Shown one piece after another: positions 7,717 to 17,628 of a DNA stretch of 64,000 nt (position 1 is its first letter; each line of letters starts with the position of its first letter). Made by a program: the position numbers and the translations under genes. The DNA comes from Pontibacter qinzhouensis (GTDB taxonomy: Bacteria; Bacteroidota; Bacteroidia; Cytophagales; Hymenobacteraceae). Below the pieces are notes generated by a model. It was not told the DNA's origin. It ran no database searches and worked only from the letters and a program-made list of their open reading frames with translations. Where the stretch lies: contig NZ_VRTY01000022.1 in assembly GCF_008017455.1 (NCBI RefSeq), positions 1 through 64,000 of the forward strand, read 5' to 3'.

Positions 7717-8979
7717 CTACCCCTCCGCCAGCAGCTTATCAATGGTATTGTTAAAATCCGTCACCCATTCTTCGTAGTACGCACCGGTGCCGGGGCCTGA
7801 GAATCCGGTATGGATCTTACGGACCTTTCCTTTTCTATCTACAATAATGGTGGTCGGGAACGACATAACATGGTTTAGTGCTGGCAATGCTTCTGCTGCG
7901 GCCTTGTTATCGGCTGGGCCAGCCACTAAAAGTTCGTAACCAATATTAAGGCGCTCTTTCATTTTGAGAAGCCTGGCAGCTGCTTTCTCAAACTCAGGGC
8001 TGCGTTCAAAACCTAAACCGATCACCTCAAAGCCTCTTTTCTGGTTTTCTTTATGGAAGGGTGCCAAATATTGGGTTTCGTCCATACAGTTAGGGCACCA
8101 GGTTCCCAGTAGCTGCACCACCACTACCTTGTTTTTGTACTTCGGGTCAGAGAGCGACACGTTTTTTCCCTCGAGGTTCGGGAAGGAGAAAGCCAGCTGG
8201 TCGTATCCGGGTTTCAGGAAGGTGAGGGAGTCGGCATGGGTAAGGGCGGCGTTCTCGTTGCGGGTGGCGGTCCAGGTTCTGTAGCCGGTTATGCCCGAAA
8301 AGAACTCGCCTTTCACGCTGTTGGCATCAGCGGGAACAGCTGTAAACAAATACACATGGTTGCCATCGAAAGCAGATAGCGCCAGTTTGTCGCCTGCCAC
8401 TTCGCCTGCCAGGTAGCGGTAATCGCCGGTTTCGGTTAAAAATGTGCCGGTTAAGCTGTTCTGGTCCTGCTCAAAAACACCTACAGCATTGGTGGTTTTG
8501 CCGGTAGTGTCGGCAAAAGTTACTTCCCATTTGCCCGCATAGTTGTAGGTGGCAGGAGCGGGGTTTTCGGAGAATCGGTAGTTTTGACCACGGCTAGCCG
8601 TAAACGGAATACCATAGTAGGAGGGAGTATCGTGTTTTACCAGCCGCCCAGCCATTTTGTCGCCTTCTACTTTGGCAATAAGATCGGCATCAAAAATGTG
8701 CAGCCCTATTCTGATCGAGTCGCCTTGCTGCGCTATGTCATCCAGCAGAATGCGTTCTTCCCCGTTTATCAGGTACAACACAGGTTTCCCTTCCATTTCA
8801 GAGGCCTCCAGCAGGAAAGGAATTTGCTGCCCTTGTGTTACTAAAACAGCGCGCCAGGTACCTGCCGCTATGGTTGTGGCATCTGAAGTGGATGAAGAAC
8901 AGGATGTTAAAACCTGCGCCAGGGCTACTCCTAAAAACAAAAAGAGCCTGATAGGGGTATTATTATACAAGAATTTCAT
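7717..8979 (-). CDS. TlpA/ResA-like thioredoxin-fold lipoprotein
   Basis: 420 residues from the ATG at 8979. An in-frame TTG five codons earlier is less likely because it lies within promoter-like sequence. The N-terminus is a lipoprotein signal with lipobox VLTSC. The middle (about 40-255) is a beta-rich region without a recognised name. The C-terminal part is a TlpA-type thioredoxin domain with the redox pair WCPNC at about 294-298 and a cis-Pro loop, SFPTTIIVD. It should act in the periplasm as a disulfide reductase, for example in cytochrome c maturation or protein repair. No partner gene is adjacent. Confidence 0.85.
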   Translation of the reverse strand: MKFLYNNTPIRLFLFLGVALAQVLTSCSSSTSDATTIAAGTWRAVLVTQGQQIPFLLEASEMEGKPVLYLINGEERILLDDIAQQGDSIRIGLHIFDADLIAKVEGDKMAGRLVKHDTPSYYGIPFTASRGQNYRFSENPAPATYNYAGKWEVTFADTTGKTTNAVGVFEQDQNSLTGTFLTETGDYRYLAGEVAGDKLALSAFDGNHVYLFTAVPADANSVKGEFFSGITGYRTWTATRNENAALTHADSLTFLKPGYDQLAFSFPNLEGKNVSLSDPKYKNKVVVVQLLGTWCPNCMDETQYLAPFHKENQKRGFEVIGLGFERSPEFEKAAARLLKMKERLNIGYELLVAGPADNKAAAEALPALNHVMSFPTTIIVDRKGKVRKIHTGFSGPGTGAYYEEWVTDFNNTIDKLLAEG

Positions 8980-9072
8980 GAGGCAAAAGTACAATGCAGA
9001 TTTCTTAAAAGCTATAATGGTTCTAAATAGCAGTAATGCTATCGCTAAAGTGTATATTAGTAAGTACTAATG

Positions 9073-9104
9073 TTGCTCAAAATGTAAGGTATTTTGTACC
9101 TTTG
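9073..9104 (+). promoter_or_regulatory. Bacteroidota-type promoter of the aconitase gene
   Basis: TTG at 9073-9075, a 21-nt spacer, then a perfect TACCTTTG at 9097-9104, which matches the TAnnTTTG consensus. It lies 48 bp before the aconitase start codon. Confidence 0.75.
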
Positions 9105-9152
9105 TGGAATTATCAGTAAAGCATTTAAAACAATAACAATAATAGCAAAACT

Positions 9153-11432
9153 ATGGCATTTGATTTAGAAATGATCAAGGCAGTTTATGCCGGCATGGCC
9201 GAGCGGATTACTGCTGCCCGTAACGCAGTAGGCCGTCCGCTTACCCTGACTGAAAAAATCTTGTATGCACACCTTTTCCAGGGCAATGCATCGCAGGGTT
9301 TTGAGCGTGGCAAGTCTTACGTTGATTTCGCTCCGGACAGAGTGGCAATGCAGGATGCTACGGCACAAATGGCCTTGCTTCAGTTCATGCAAGCAGGAAA
9401 GCCAACGGTAGCAGTTCCGTCTACTGTACACTGCGACCACTTAATTCAGGCAAGAGTAGGCGCAGACCAGGACTTACAGGATGCCTATGATGAAAACAAA
9501 GAAGTTTACGATTTCCTGGCCTCTGTATCGAACAAATACGGCATCGGCTTCTGGAAACCAGGTGCTGGTATTATTCACCAGGTAGTGTTGGAGAACTATG
9601 CCTTTCCGGGTGGTATGATGATCGGTACCGACTCTCACACGCCAAATGCCGGTGGTTTGGGTATGGTAGCGATTGGTGTTGGTGGTGCTGATGCCGTAGA
9701 CGTAATGGCCGGTATGGCCTGGGAGCTGAAGTTTCCGAAAGTAATCGGTGTAAAACTGACCGGCAAACTGAGCGGCTGGACTTCTCCGAAAGACGTTATA
9801 CTTAAAGTAGCCGGCATCCTGACCGTAAAAGGCGGTACTGGTGCTATAGTTGAATATTTCGGCGAAGGTGCCGAGTCTATGTCTTGTACTGGTAAAGGCA
9901 CTATCTGTAACATGGGTGCAGAAATTGGTGCTACCACCTCTGTTTTTGCGTACGACAACAGCATGCGTGCTTACCTGAACGGAACGAAGCGCGAAGAAGT
10001 AGTAGAGCTGGCTGACGAGGTTGCAGAGCACCTGCGTGCCGACGACGAAGTTTACGCTGACCCTGCTTCTTTCTACGATCAACTGATCGAAATCGACCTG
10101 TCTAAGCTGGAGCCGCACGTAAATGGTCCGTTTACGCCGGATGCTGCCTGGCCAATATCGCAGTTTGCTGCTGTTGTAAAAGAGCACAACTGGCCAACTA
10201 AACTCGAAGTAGGTCTGATCGGATCGTGCACCAACTCTTCTTACGAAGACATGACCCGTTCTGCATCTATCGCATCACAGGCTATTGAGAAAAAACTTGT
10301 TGCTAAAGCAGAGTTCACCATCACGCCAGGTTCAGAACTGGTACGTTACACCACTGCCCGCGATGGTTTATTAGATACATTCGCGCAAATGGGTGGTGTG
10401 GTACTGGCCAATGCCTGTGGTCCGTGCATCGGGCAGTGGGCACGTCATACCGACGATCCTACCCGTAAAAACTCTATCATTACGTCGTTTAACCGTAACT
10501 TTGCCAAGCGTAACGATGGTAACCCGAACACACACGCGTTTGTGGCGTCACCAGAAATTGTAACTGCTTTTGCTATTGCCGGCGACCTTACGTTCAACCC
10601 GCTTACTGATACACTCATCAACGAAGATGGTGTAGCTGTGAGACTAGATGAGCCACAAGGTATTGACATGCCTGTAAACGGTTTTGCAGTAGAAGATGCC
10701 GGCTACATAGCTCCTGCTGAAGACGGTAGCACTGTGCAGGTGGCAGTAGATCCTAAGTCTGATCGTCTGCAACTGCTCGAAGGCTTTAAGCCATGGGAAG
10801 GCACAGACCTGAAAGGCCTGAAGCTGCTCATTAAAGCACAGGGTAAGTGTACCACCGACCATATTTCAATGGCTGGTCCTTGGTTAAAATACCGTGGTCA
10901 CCTCGACAACATTTCTAATAACATGCTGATCGGTGCCATCAACGCGTTTAACGGAGATGCCAACAACGTACTCAGCGACATGACCCGTGGCTACGATACT
11001 GTTCCTGCTACTGCCCGTAACTACAAAGCAGCTGGTATTGGTACCGTGGTAGTAGGCGATGAGAACTACGGAGAAGGATCTTCGCGTGAGCACGCGGCCA
11101 TGGAGCCACGCCACTTGGGTGTTAGAGCTGTTCTGGTAAAATCGTTTGCCCGTATTCACGAAACCAACCTGAAGAAACAAGGCATGCTGGCCTTAACGTT
11201 CGCTAACAAAGAAGATTACGATCTGATTGAAGAGAACGACACGATCGATATCCTGGGTCTGGAGAACTTTACGCCAGGTGAGCCGCTGAAAGTGGTGCTG
11301 CACCATGCCGATGGTTCAATGGATTCTTTCCAGGTTAACCATACGTATAACGAAGGACAGATTGCCTGGTTTAGAGCCGGTTCTGCCCTGAACCTGATTC
11401 GCCTGCAACAAAAGCAGGAAGCACAGGCTTAA
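9153..11432 (+). CDS. acn: Aconitate hydratase (mitochondrial-type)
   Basis: 759 residues, the length of the mitochondrial-type aconitase that is common in Bacteroidota. It interconverts citrate and isocitrate in the TCA cycle. The three 4Fe-4S ligands are Cys359 in GSCTNSS and Cys422 and Cys425 in ACGPCIGQW. Substrate motifs [11 protein letters not shown] (158-168) and [10 protein letters not shown] (near 650) are intact. It has its own promoter and terminator and so is a single-gene unit. I keep the neutral symbol because numbering of aconitases differs among groups. Confidence 0.95.
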   Translation: MAFDLEMIKAVYAGMAERITAARNAVGRPLTLTEKILYAHLFQGNASQGFERGKSYVDFAPDRVAMQDATAQMALLQFMQAGKPTVAVPSTVHCDHLIQARVGADQDLQDAYDENKEVYDFLASVSNKYGIGFWKPGAGIIHQVVLENYAFPGGMMIGTDSHTPNAGGLGMVAIGVGGADAVDVMAGMAWELKFPKVIGVKLTGKLSGWTSPKDVILKVAGILTVKGGTGAIVEYFGEGAESMSCTGKGTICNMGAEIGATTSVFAYDNSMRAYLNGTKREEVVELADEVAEHLRADDEVYADPASFYDQLIEIDLSKLEPHVNGPFTPDAAWPISQFAAVVKEHNWPTKLEVGLIGSCTNSSYEDMTRSASIASQAIEKKLVAKAEFTITPGSELVRYTTARDGLLDTFAQMGGVVLANACGPCIGQWARHTDDPTRKNSIITSFNRNFAKRNDGNPNTHAFVASPEIVTAFAIAGDLTFNPLTDTLINEDGVAVRLDEPQGIDMPVNGFAVEDAGYIAPAEDGSTVQVAVDPKSDRLQLLEGFKPWEGTDLKGLKLLIKAQGKCTTDHISMAGPWLKYRGHLDNISNNMLIGAINAFNGDANNVLSDMTRGYDTVPATARNYKAAGIGTVVVGDENYGEGSSREHAAMEPRHLGVRAVLVKSFARIHETNLKKQGMLALTFANKEDYDLIEENDTIDILGLENFTPGEPLKVVLHHADGSMDSFQVNHTYNEGQIAWFRAGSALNLIRLQQKQEAQA

Positions 11433-11452
11433 TTGCTTAGTTGCTAGTTATA

Positions 11453-11485
11453 AAAGAAGGCCTTGCTGCAAAGCAAGGCCTTCTT
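11453..11485. terminator. Terminator between aconitase and thioesterase
   Basis: Stem of AAAGAAGGCCTTGCT and its exact complement around a GCAA-type loop. It is symmetric, so it can end both converging genes. Confidence 0.88.
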
Positions 11486-11501
11486 TGTTTTTAAACGGTG
11501 G

Positions 11502-11921
11502 CTAAAGAACCGAAATAGGTACCCGGGCTTCGTCAATTGCCACAAAAGTGAATTTGCCGGACACAGCTAAATGCCGCTCCTCGCGGTACATTTCCTCTAC
11601 ATAGATATCCGCCTTTACATCAATACTGGTTGTCCCTATTTTAATAATGGTGCCAGATACCTCGATAATGGTACCAGCCGGAATCGGTATTTTAAAATCT
11701 ATCTGGCTTGTAGAAACGGTAACAAGACGTTTACGGCAGAAACGCGTGGCTGCAATAAAGGCTACCTCATCCATCAGCTGCATGGCTACACCTCCGAACA
11801 GGGTATCATAATGGTTGGTGTCGTTTGGGAAAACTGCCTTGAAAACGCTGGTCTGGGAAAAGGATATTTTTCGTTGTACTTCTAAAGGTAGATGGCTAAA
11901 GTTGTTGTCGAGTTCTTGCAT
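11502..11921 (-). CDS. Hotdog-fold acyl-CoA thioesterase (YciA/BACH-like)
   Basis: 139 residues. The segment THYDTLFGGVAMQLMDEVAFIAA, with Asn/His and Asp in the expected places, is the hallmark helix and catalytic region of acyl-CoA thioesterases of the YciA/BACH type. The following strand ends DFKIPIPAGTIIEV. These enzymes hydrolyse acyl-CoA to free acid and CoA in the cytoplasm. Substrate length is not predictable. The gene stands alone and converges with aconitase. Its upstream DNA (11922-12480) holds one 57-bp repeat and no other gene. Confidence 0.85.
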   Translation of the reverse strand: MQELDNNFSHLPLEVQRKISFSQTSVFKAVFPNDTNHYDTLFGGVAMQLMDEVAFIAATRFCRKRLVTVSTSQIDFKIPIPAGTIIEVSGTIIKIGTTSIDVKADIYVEEMYREERHLAVSGKFTFVAIDEARVPISVL

Positions 11922-12073
11922 AGTAGCTGGTTTTAAAAATGCAAAGCTACGGTTTTATAAAGATCCGAACATTACTTCCCCTGAAATAGAACCTTTACTT
12001 GAGCTAAATCTCAGGATAATATTACCTATAACTACACTTTCAAAGGCTCCTGCAGAGGTATTTTATTCCGCAT

Positions 12074-12130
12074 ACCCTTGAATCATTTTTGGCGAAAATC
12101 CTTCTGGAGGCCATTTTCATTAGCAGAATT
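12074..12130 (-). repeat. 57-bp interspersed repeat, copy 6
   Basis: ACCCTTGAATC at the left, CTTCTGGAGGCC core, CATTAGCAGAATT at the right. It lies in the 560-bp gap between the divergent thioesterase and aldehyde dehydrogenase genes. Nothing else in 11922-12480 was recognised. Confidence 0.75.
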
Positions 12131-12480
12131 TGATTGCTGATTGTTGAAAGGTTAAATGGCTTCATTGTTAAATTATTTATTTAAGAATAGAGCAACTAAA
12201 ACCTCACTGCTTCGGAGAAAGCAGTAGCAGCTGCTCACTGAACTTGAGCACATATTGGAGCGACAGGAGTAACAGCAGGAAAAAATCAGGTTTATAGAAA
12301 TCCTGTTGCCAATTGTTACCTGTAAACCTTAAACAGTGTGATGCGATAGTGAAGGATAATAATTCTGAAGTTTGGGCCTTGGAACCTTTATTGTTCCTCT
12401 TTCATGCTAACGCGCATTAGTTTAATTCGTATATTTCCTTGACGCCACTGTCATATCCTCATCCAATAAATACAAACACC

Positions 12481-14145
12481 ATGGTTCTGGACTTAGTAGA
12501 TAAACATCAGGAAACACTTCAGGCAGCGGTGCAGGCACTGCACAAAAGAACATTTTTCGCTCATTTCCCCGAAAATCCGTCTCCCGATACGTATGGAGAC
12601 ACAGTAGATAAAGAGGCACAAACCAGCTTTAAAGAGCGGCTGCATACGCGATTTGAGGAGTTGCTGCAACCGGAGGCAGATGATTGGGTAGGGCAGGAGG
12701 AGTCGCCGTACGAGCAGCAGCCACTTGGTATTACTTACCCGTTTTTCGAACCCGAAACACTTGTTGCGCAAGCTGAAAACGCTTTTCATGTTTGGCGCAA
12801 GGTTGAACCAGCCATGCGTGCTTTTATTCTGATTGAGTCGCTGGAGCGCTTGCGGGAGCGGTTTTTCGAAATTGCCTACGCCACTATGCATACCACTGGC
12901 CAGGCCTTTTTAATGTCGTTTCAGGCTTCAGGGCCGCATGCCGCCGACAGAGCCCTGGAAGCAGTGGCGGCTGGGTACGAGGAGCTTACCAGGTTTCCGG
13001 AGTCTGCGGAGTGGGAGAAGCCGATGGGTAAGTACAACCTGAAGCTACAGAAATCGTGGGTAGCGGTGCCAAAAGGTATAGCCCTGGTAATTGGCTGCTC
13101 CACCTTTCCGACCTGGAACACTGTGCCCGGATTATATGCCAGCCTGGTAACAGGTAACCCCGTTCTTGTAAAGCCACACCCCAAAGCCGTGCTCCCGATT
13201 GCGCTGGTGGTAGCCCAGATTCAGAAAGTGCTGCAAGAAAACGGTCTTGATCCGGCAATTTGCCAGCTTGCTGTTGATGCAGAAAACAGACTGATTACCA
13301 AAGAACTGGCCGAGCATCGAAAAATTAAACTAATAGACTATACAGGCAGTACAGAGTTTGGGAATTACCTGGAGCAACTTCCCGGCAAGACCACGTTTAC
13401 GGAGAAAGCCGGTGTAAATTCAGTTATTCTGGATTCGGTAGAGGATCTGGGAAAGGTTGTGCAGAACCTGGCTTTTTCAGTAAGCCTTTATTCAGGGCAA
13501 ATGTGCACCGCCCCACAGAACTTTTTTATACCGGAAGCTGGCATAACAGCTGGCGACGAACAAATACCTTACGAGGAGGTGGTGCAAAAACTCTCCGAAG
13601 CTGTTTCGGGTCTCGTCAACAACCCGAAGGCTGCACCGCATGTGTTAGGAGCCATCCAGAATCAGGCTACCACCGATCGTGTGAAGGCGGCCAAAGGCAA
13701 AGTGGTGCTCAATACCTGCGACTTCAGTAATACGCAGTTTGCCAATGCCCGCACCTGCTCACCGGTCATTTTAGAAGCCGATGCCACCGACAAGGAGAGT
13801 TACAGCCGCGAACTTTTCGGCCCGATTATGTTGGTCATCAAAACAAAAGACACTGCCCAATCTGTAGAGCTGGCTCAGGAACTGGCGCTGTCGCATGGTG
13901 CGATCTCCTGCGGTGCCTACACCACCAACCCGCAAGTGAAGGAACAGATAAAAGATGCCATGAGTCTGGCCGGAACTCCAGTAAGCTTTAACTTAACGGG
14001 CGGTATTTACCTGAATCAGAACGCAAGCTTCTCCGATTTTCATGTTACAGGTGGTAACCCGGCAGGTAATGCCTCCTTTACAAACCCCGAATTCGTAATC
14101 AAGCGGTTTACCTGGGTTGGTTTCAGGGAGCCGGTAAGTGCTTAA
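12481..14145 (+). CDS. PaaN-type aldehyde dehydrogenase
   Basis: 554 residues from the ATG at 12481; an upstream TTG extension looks unlikely. The fold is that of NAD(P)-dependent aldehyde dehydrogenases, with catalytic Cys342 in YSGQMCTAPQNFF. The usual ELGGKNP stretch is replaced by EKAGVNSVIL. Length and sequence resemble the phenylacetic-acid-degradation PaaN (type 2) proteins, which oxidise the ring-opened semialdehyde or related aldehydes. No other paa gene is in the window, so a phenylacetate role is not supported by context. A generic aldehyde detoxification role is equally possible. Confidence 0.75.
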   Translation: MVLDLVDKHQETLQAAVQALHKRTFFAHFPENPSPDTYGDTVDKEAQTSFKERLHTRFEELLQPEADDWVGQEESPYEQQPLGITYPFFEPETLVAQAENAFHVWRKVEPAMRAFILIESLERLRERFFEIAYATMHTTGQAFLMSFQASGPHAADRALEAVAAGYEELTRFPESAEWEKPMGKYNLKLQKSWVAVPKGIALVIGCSTFPTWNTVPGLYASLVTGNPVLVKPHPKAVLPIALVVAQIQKVLQENGLDPAICQLAVDAENRLITKELAEHRKIKLIDYTGSTEFGNYLEQLPGKTTFTEKAGVNSVILDSVEDLGKVVQNLAFSVSLYSGQMCTAPQNFFIPEAGITAGDEQIPYEEVVQKLSEAVSGLVNNPKAAPHVLGAIQNQATTDRVKAAKGKVVLNTCDFSNTQFANARTCSPVILEADATDKESYSRELFGPIMLVIKTKDTAQSVELAQELALSHGAISCGAYTTNPQVKEQIKDAMSLAGTPVSFNLTGGIYLNQNASFSDFHVTGGNPAGNASFTNPEFVIKRFTWVGFREPVSA

Positions 14146-14313
14146 ATAGATTGTCAGGAATTTCTGAAGGTTCGAAAGGCCATAAAATAAAAAGTTCTGC
14201 TGTACTTTTTGCCTATTTAATACGCTGACAGGAGCTTGTGGGGGAGAGGTACCAGAAACTATTTCAGGTTGCCAAAATCTGAGCCTGCCTAAAGTTAGCT
14301 GCAGCCAAAAGCA

Positions 14314-14370
14314 AATTATGCTAATGAAAAGGGCCTCCAAAAGGTTTTTAGTTAATAAATCGCCAAGGGT
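14314..14370 (+). repeat. 57-bp interspersed repeat, copy 7
   Basis: AATTATGCTAATGAAA, GGCCTCCAAAAGG, T run, then GCCAAGGGT at 14363-14370. The rest of 14146-14554 shows no gene. Confidence 0.75.
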
Positions 14371-14554
14371 ACACCTGCCGATTTGTTCTAAAGGTACTTG
14401 CCACCCGGACAGAAAAGGAGCACCAGAGTAGGCAGCATAGGTCCTGAGGTCACAGAATTATGGAAGCAAACAGCTCTGTTGCCTATAGTCGCAGAAATAC
14501 CTTTTGGTAAAAACAAAAACAAGGGCGGATGCCTTAATTGAAGTAGCGTGTGCT

Positions 14555-14602
14555 AACACAAACACAAAGGCCCGGCAGTAACCGGGCCTTTGTGTTTGTG
14601 TT
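14555..14602. terminator. Strong terminator with 21-bp perfect stem
   Basis: Arms 14555-14575 and 14582-14602 are exact complements around a 6-nt loop. It ends the small coiled-coil gene, whose stop codon overlaps the right arm. Confidence 0.88.
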
Positions 14603-14901
14603 TATTTCATAAAGCCTTCGATGTCGTTCCTGAGTTTATCTATACCCGCACGCAAATCCTGCCACTTGTCGAGGTGGTCGGTCGAGGTGTCGTCGAGCTT
14701 CTGTTTCATTAGCTCCCGCTTTGCTTCCAGGGCAGCAATATGCTCGTGGTACGTATGGTTAGAATCGGCAGTGGTAGCATGAGCCCGCCCTCGCAGTACT
14801 TTAATTTTTCCATCAAGTTCTTCTAAACTTTTCTGGATATCTTCCTTGCTCAGGTTAGCTGGTGCACGCATGTTCTCAGGTTTCATATTATAAGTATCCA
14901 T
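14602..14901 (-). CDS. Small coiled-coil protein (sll1863-like), function unknown
   Basis: 99 residues, highly charged and predicted almost wholly helical, with heptad-like spacing in ELDGKIKVLRGR and HIAALEAKRELMKQKL. There is no signal peptide or membrane segment. It resembles the small coiled-coil proteins described as sll1863-type stress proteins, but the match is from general appearance only. It has its own strong terminator. A second in-frame Met at residue 6 could be the real start. Confidence 0.6.
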   Translation of the reverse strand: MDTYNMKPENMRAPANLSKEDIQKSLEELDGKIKVLRGRAHATTADSNHTYHEHIAALEAKRELMKQKLDDTSTDHLDKWQDLRAGIDKLRNDIEGFMK

Positions 14902-15320
14902 ATTCGTTGATTAACTGTTCCAGATAAATGCATTTGTTTTCTAAATACTCTGAATTTCCGGAAAAGGATTTATAAAAAGCCAATAGAAGCAGGTAACAAA
15001 CGGTAAACAACTGTTTTTCAGAAAAAGACAACAAATAAAATGTAGCTAATAGACTCTGTATTAAACTTCCTGAATAAGCTGTTGCAGCAGCTTATATAAG
15101 CTACTCAAGACTACGGCTTTTTGCAAGGTGATTTAAATTTAAATAAGTTGTGGCCTGGTATAGATGGCGTCATAACTTTCCGGAATTCGAAATTGCAAAA
15201 CTTCGAGACGCAGGATGCAGGACTTTTCTTAATCATATTATTAAAATTGAAAAAACAAAGCTCTGAAATCCGAAAGGTTTTGTCGCAGTCTATAATAAGT
15301 TGGTAGCTTTAATTTAATAA

Positions 15321-15511
15321 CTGATGTTACGCACTAGTATACTACAGAAGAAAAAAGTCCCCCTTTGAAGGGGGTAGGGGGATGTTAAGCTTACTAGCAA
15401 AAACGTGGGCAATGAACTTGATGCTTCTGCAATTTGAAAATAATTGATCACATGTGTAAGTCATCCCCCAACCCCCTTCAAAGGGGCAATACTCAGTATG
15501 CGTAACATCAG
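15321..15511 (+). mobile_element. MITE-like element, family B, copy 1
   Basis: 191 bp bounded by CTGATGTTACGCA and its inverse TGCGTAACATCAG. The 7-mer TTAATAA flanks both ends (15314-15320 and 15512-15518), a target duplication. Inside the ends lie further inverted arms, CCCCCTTTGAAGGGGG and its partner near 15466-15486. The interior is nearly identical to 56988-57177. No protein gene is inside. The rest of 14902-15776 shows no supported gene. Confidence 0.85.
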
Positions 15512-15776
15512 TTAATAAATAATAACTTAATCTAGTTTTTAGTAGTAATAGAAACATTCGTTAATTTCGGGTGTTTACTGTAAAATTCTTATTTTGGATG
15601 ATTAAAGTTTGCTGTTGATAAACCCGTTTTTAAATGCGAACTTTGCCACTTAAGCAATCCTATTTCTTACGTACTCAACATATTCTTATTAACTGCTCTC
15701 AGGAGGAGTAGTGGTTCTAGGAAAGAGAGAAATTGAATTTTGATTGTTTTCATAATTTTCGAACACACATTTTTGG

Positions 15777-16211
15777 ATGACTGCTTCACAACCTACTCTC
15801 GATCTGGTTTTATTAGTTGATGACGACGATACTACAAATTACCTGAACAAACGCCTGATAACTGAAATGCAGGTAGCCAAGGAAGTAATGGTTTTAAAAA
15901 ATGGTAAAGAGGCCATTGAGTACCTGAGCGAAGCTTGTGACGGAAATGTAGTAGAAGGCAAGCGCTGCCCTGACCTTATTTTTCTGGATATTAAAATGCC
16001 GGTTATGGACGGCTTTACCTTTCTGGAAGAATACCAGCGTAGAGGCCTGGACACAAGTAACCATGTCATTATCATGATGCTAACTTCTTCTGCCAGCTTT
16101 TATGATCTGGAGCGGATAAAAAATTACAAGCGGGTAAAGAAGCATTATTCCAAGGCGCTTACTAAGCACGATGTGAAGGAAATTATGTCGGAGTTCTTTC
16201 TAAAAAAGTAA
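15777..16211 (+). CDS. Single-domain (CheY/Rcp1-like) response regulator
   Basis: 144 residues forming one receiver domain and no output domain. Acidic pocket residues 15-18 (VDDDD), phospho-acceptor Asp71 in FLDIKMPVMDG, Thr103 in MLTSS and Lys126 in HYSKA are all present. The length and an insert around SEACDGNVVEGKRC resemble Rcp1-type regulators that serve phytochrome or PAS kinases. It converges with the stressosome operon, whose last gene encodes a histidine kinase, so that kinase is the natural candidate partner. The partnership is inferred from position only. Confidence 0.9.
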   Translation: MTASQPTLDLVLLVDDDDTTNYLNKRLITEMQVAKEVMVLKNGKEAIEYLSEACDGNVVEGKRCPDLIFLDIKMPVMDGFTFLEEYQRRGLDTSNHVIIMMLTSSASFYDLERIKNYKRVKKHYSKALTKHDVKEIMSEFFLKK

Positions 16212-16273
16212 ATAGAAGTTATTTCTGCCACCAGGCTTCATAGTTCCATGTAGCCTGGTTCCGATAGGCTATA

Positions 16274-17623
16274 TTACTGTGCTTTTGTTATCCTAACCAG
16301 TTCATTGGCAGGCCAGGTAAATACGAATCGTGCCCCTCGCCCTGCAGATTCTACCCACACATCGCCTCCTTTGCCTTTTACTATTTTGCGCACAATGGCA
16401 AGCCCAATGCCAGTGCTTATATGATGTGCGTTTGCAGTTTCGTACATCTCAAATATTTTGTTTTGCGATTCTGGGGCTATGCCTGGTCCGTTGTCTTCAA
16501 CAGCAAATTCGATTAAACTTCCTTTCAGTACATATTGAATCAGTACACGTGGCTGCTCCAGGTGGTCGTGGTATTTAAGGGCATTGCTGATGAGGTTACT
16601 GAAGACCTGGTGCAAAAAAATTCTTTCGGTTACTAAAACAGGAAGCTCCCCCGGAATCTGCACAACAGAACTATTGCTGATGCCTAACAGATTTACCACA
16701 TCGTGCAGCAGCTCGCTAACATCGGTGGTTGCTTTTACCATGTTTTGCCGGCCGGCCAGCGAGTAAGACAGAATACTGGTAATAAAGTTATCCATCTTGC
16801 TAGTCTGGAAATGTAGCATTTTAAACATTTCTTGTGCATCGTCCAGCTTTTGTGAGTGCAGGCAATCTTCGAGCGCACTAGCCAGGCCCTTAATGTTCTG
16901 GAGCGGTGCCCGCAGGTCATGCGATACAGTGTGGGCAAAAGCATCGAGCTCGTCGTTTATTTTGTGTAGCAGTTTGTTCTGGTTTTCGCGCTCCTGCAGC
17001 AGCTCCTGTATGTCGTTGTTGTATTGTTGCAGCTGCTCGTTCAGGTGCCTGATTTCTTTTAGCTGGTGTTGGCTTACCTCGTTGCGCTCGCGCAGGTTGT
17101 CCAGCACATCGAGCAGTTGCATGTTCTGTTTCTTTATTTCGGCATAAGGCGACACCTGTTCCTGGTTCAGTTCAAAAATCCAGGTCTCTGCGGTGGCTTT
17201 AGAAACGTGCTGCGTATTGTGAGGCAGGCGTTGGCGCAGCGTTACCTGCGTACCTCTCTCGAATTGGCTTTCTATATGAAAATAGTCTACCAGCTTGCGT
17301 GAGTTCTGGAGGCCGGTTCCCTTGCCGGCTACAGTGGTTTCGGTGTTTTTGAGCAAACTCTCCACGTTGCCAATGCCACGGCCTCTATCCGAAATAACAG
17401 CTTCCAGGTATTTATGGCCGGTTTCCTCTGCAAGCCCGAATTTGATTTGGCCGTTGCCAACATGCTCAATTACATTACGGCAAATTTCTGAAACAGCTGT
17501 AGAGAATTTGGTGCGGCTGCCCATCGAAATGCCCAGGCGCTCAGAAAGCTGTCGTGCTCTGTTATAGGCGAGCACCACGTCGAGCTCGTTATTTATATTT
17601 ATTTTGATGATGTTCCTGGTCAT
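16274..17623 (-). CDS. Fusion of RsbT-like ATPase and histidine kinase
   Basis: 449 residues with two GHKL ATPase modules. The N-terminal one (about 1-135) resembles anti-sigma/RsbT kinases, with Asn50 in SEICRN, Asp79 in SDRGRGIG and a GKGTGL lid. A coiled coil follows (about 165-225). Then come HisKA with His235 in TVSHDLRAPL, and HATPase_c with EDNGPGI and GIGLAIVRKI. It is the last gene of the stressosome operon, 5 bp after the phosphatase gene. In some Bacteroidota stressosome operons the output is proposed to be a two-component system rather than sigma B; this protein fits that idea. There are no membrane segments. Confidence 0.88.
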   Translation of the reverse strand: MTRNIIKININNELDVVLAYNRARQLSERLGISMGSRTKFSTAVSEICRNVIEHVGNGQIKFGLAEETGHKYLEAVISDRGRGIGNVESLLKNTETTVAGKGTGLQNSRKLVDYFHIESQFERGTQVTLRQRLPHNTQHVSKATAETWIFELNQEQVSPYAEIKKQNMQLLDVLDNLRERNEVSQHQLKEIRHLNEQLQQYNNDIQELLQERENQNKLLHKINDELDAFAHTVSHDLRAPLQNIKGLASALEDCLHSQKLDDAQEMFKMLHFQTSKMDNFITSILSYSLAGRQNMVKATTDVSELLHDVVNLLGISNSSVVQIPGELPVLVTERIFLHQVFSNLISNALKYHDHLEQPRVLIQYVLKGSLIEFAVEDNGPGIAPESQNKIFEMYETANAHHISTGIGLAIVRKIVKGKGGDVWVESAGRGARFVFTWPANELVRITKAQ

Positions 17624-17628
17624 AGAAT

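Noticed and set aside
9474-10187. 237-codon frame antisense to aconitase
   Set aside because: Shadow of the aconitase reading frame; composition and lack of motifs fit antisense openness in GC-rich codons.
15321-15511. CRISPR-like repeats
   Set aside because: Inverted C/G-rich arms occur once each within a MITE-like element; there is no array of spaced direct repeats here or elsewhere in the window.
15342-15557. 71-codon open frame on the minus strand
   Set aside because: It is mostly MITE-B sequence, which has no conserved protein in the second copy.
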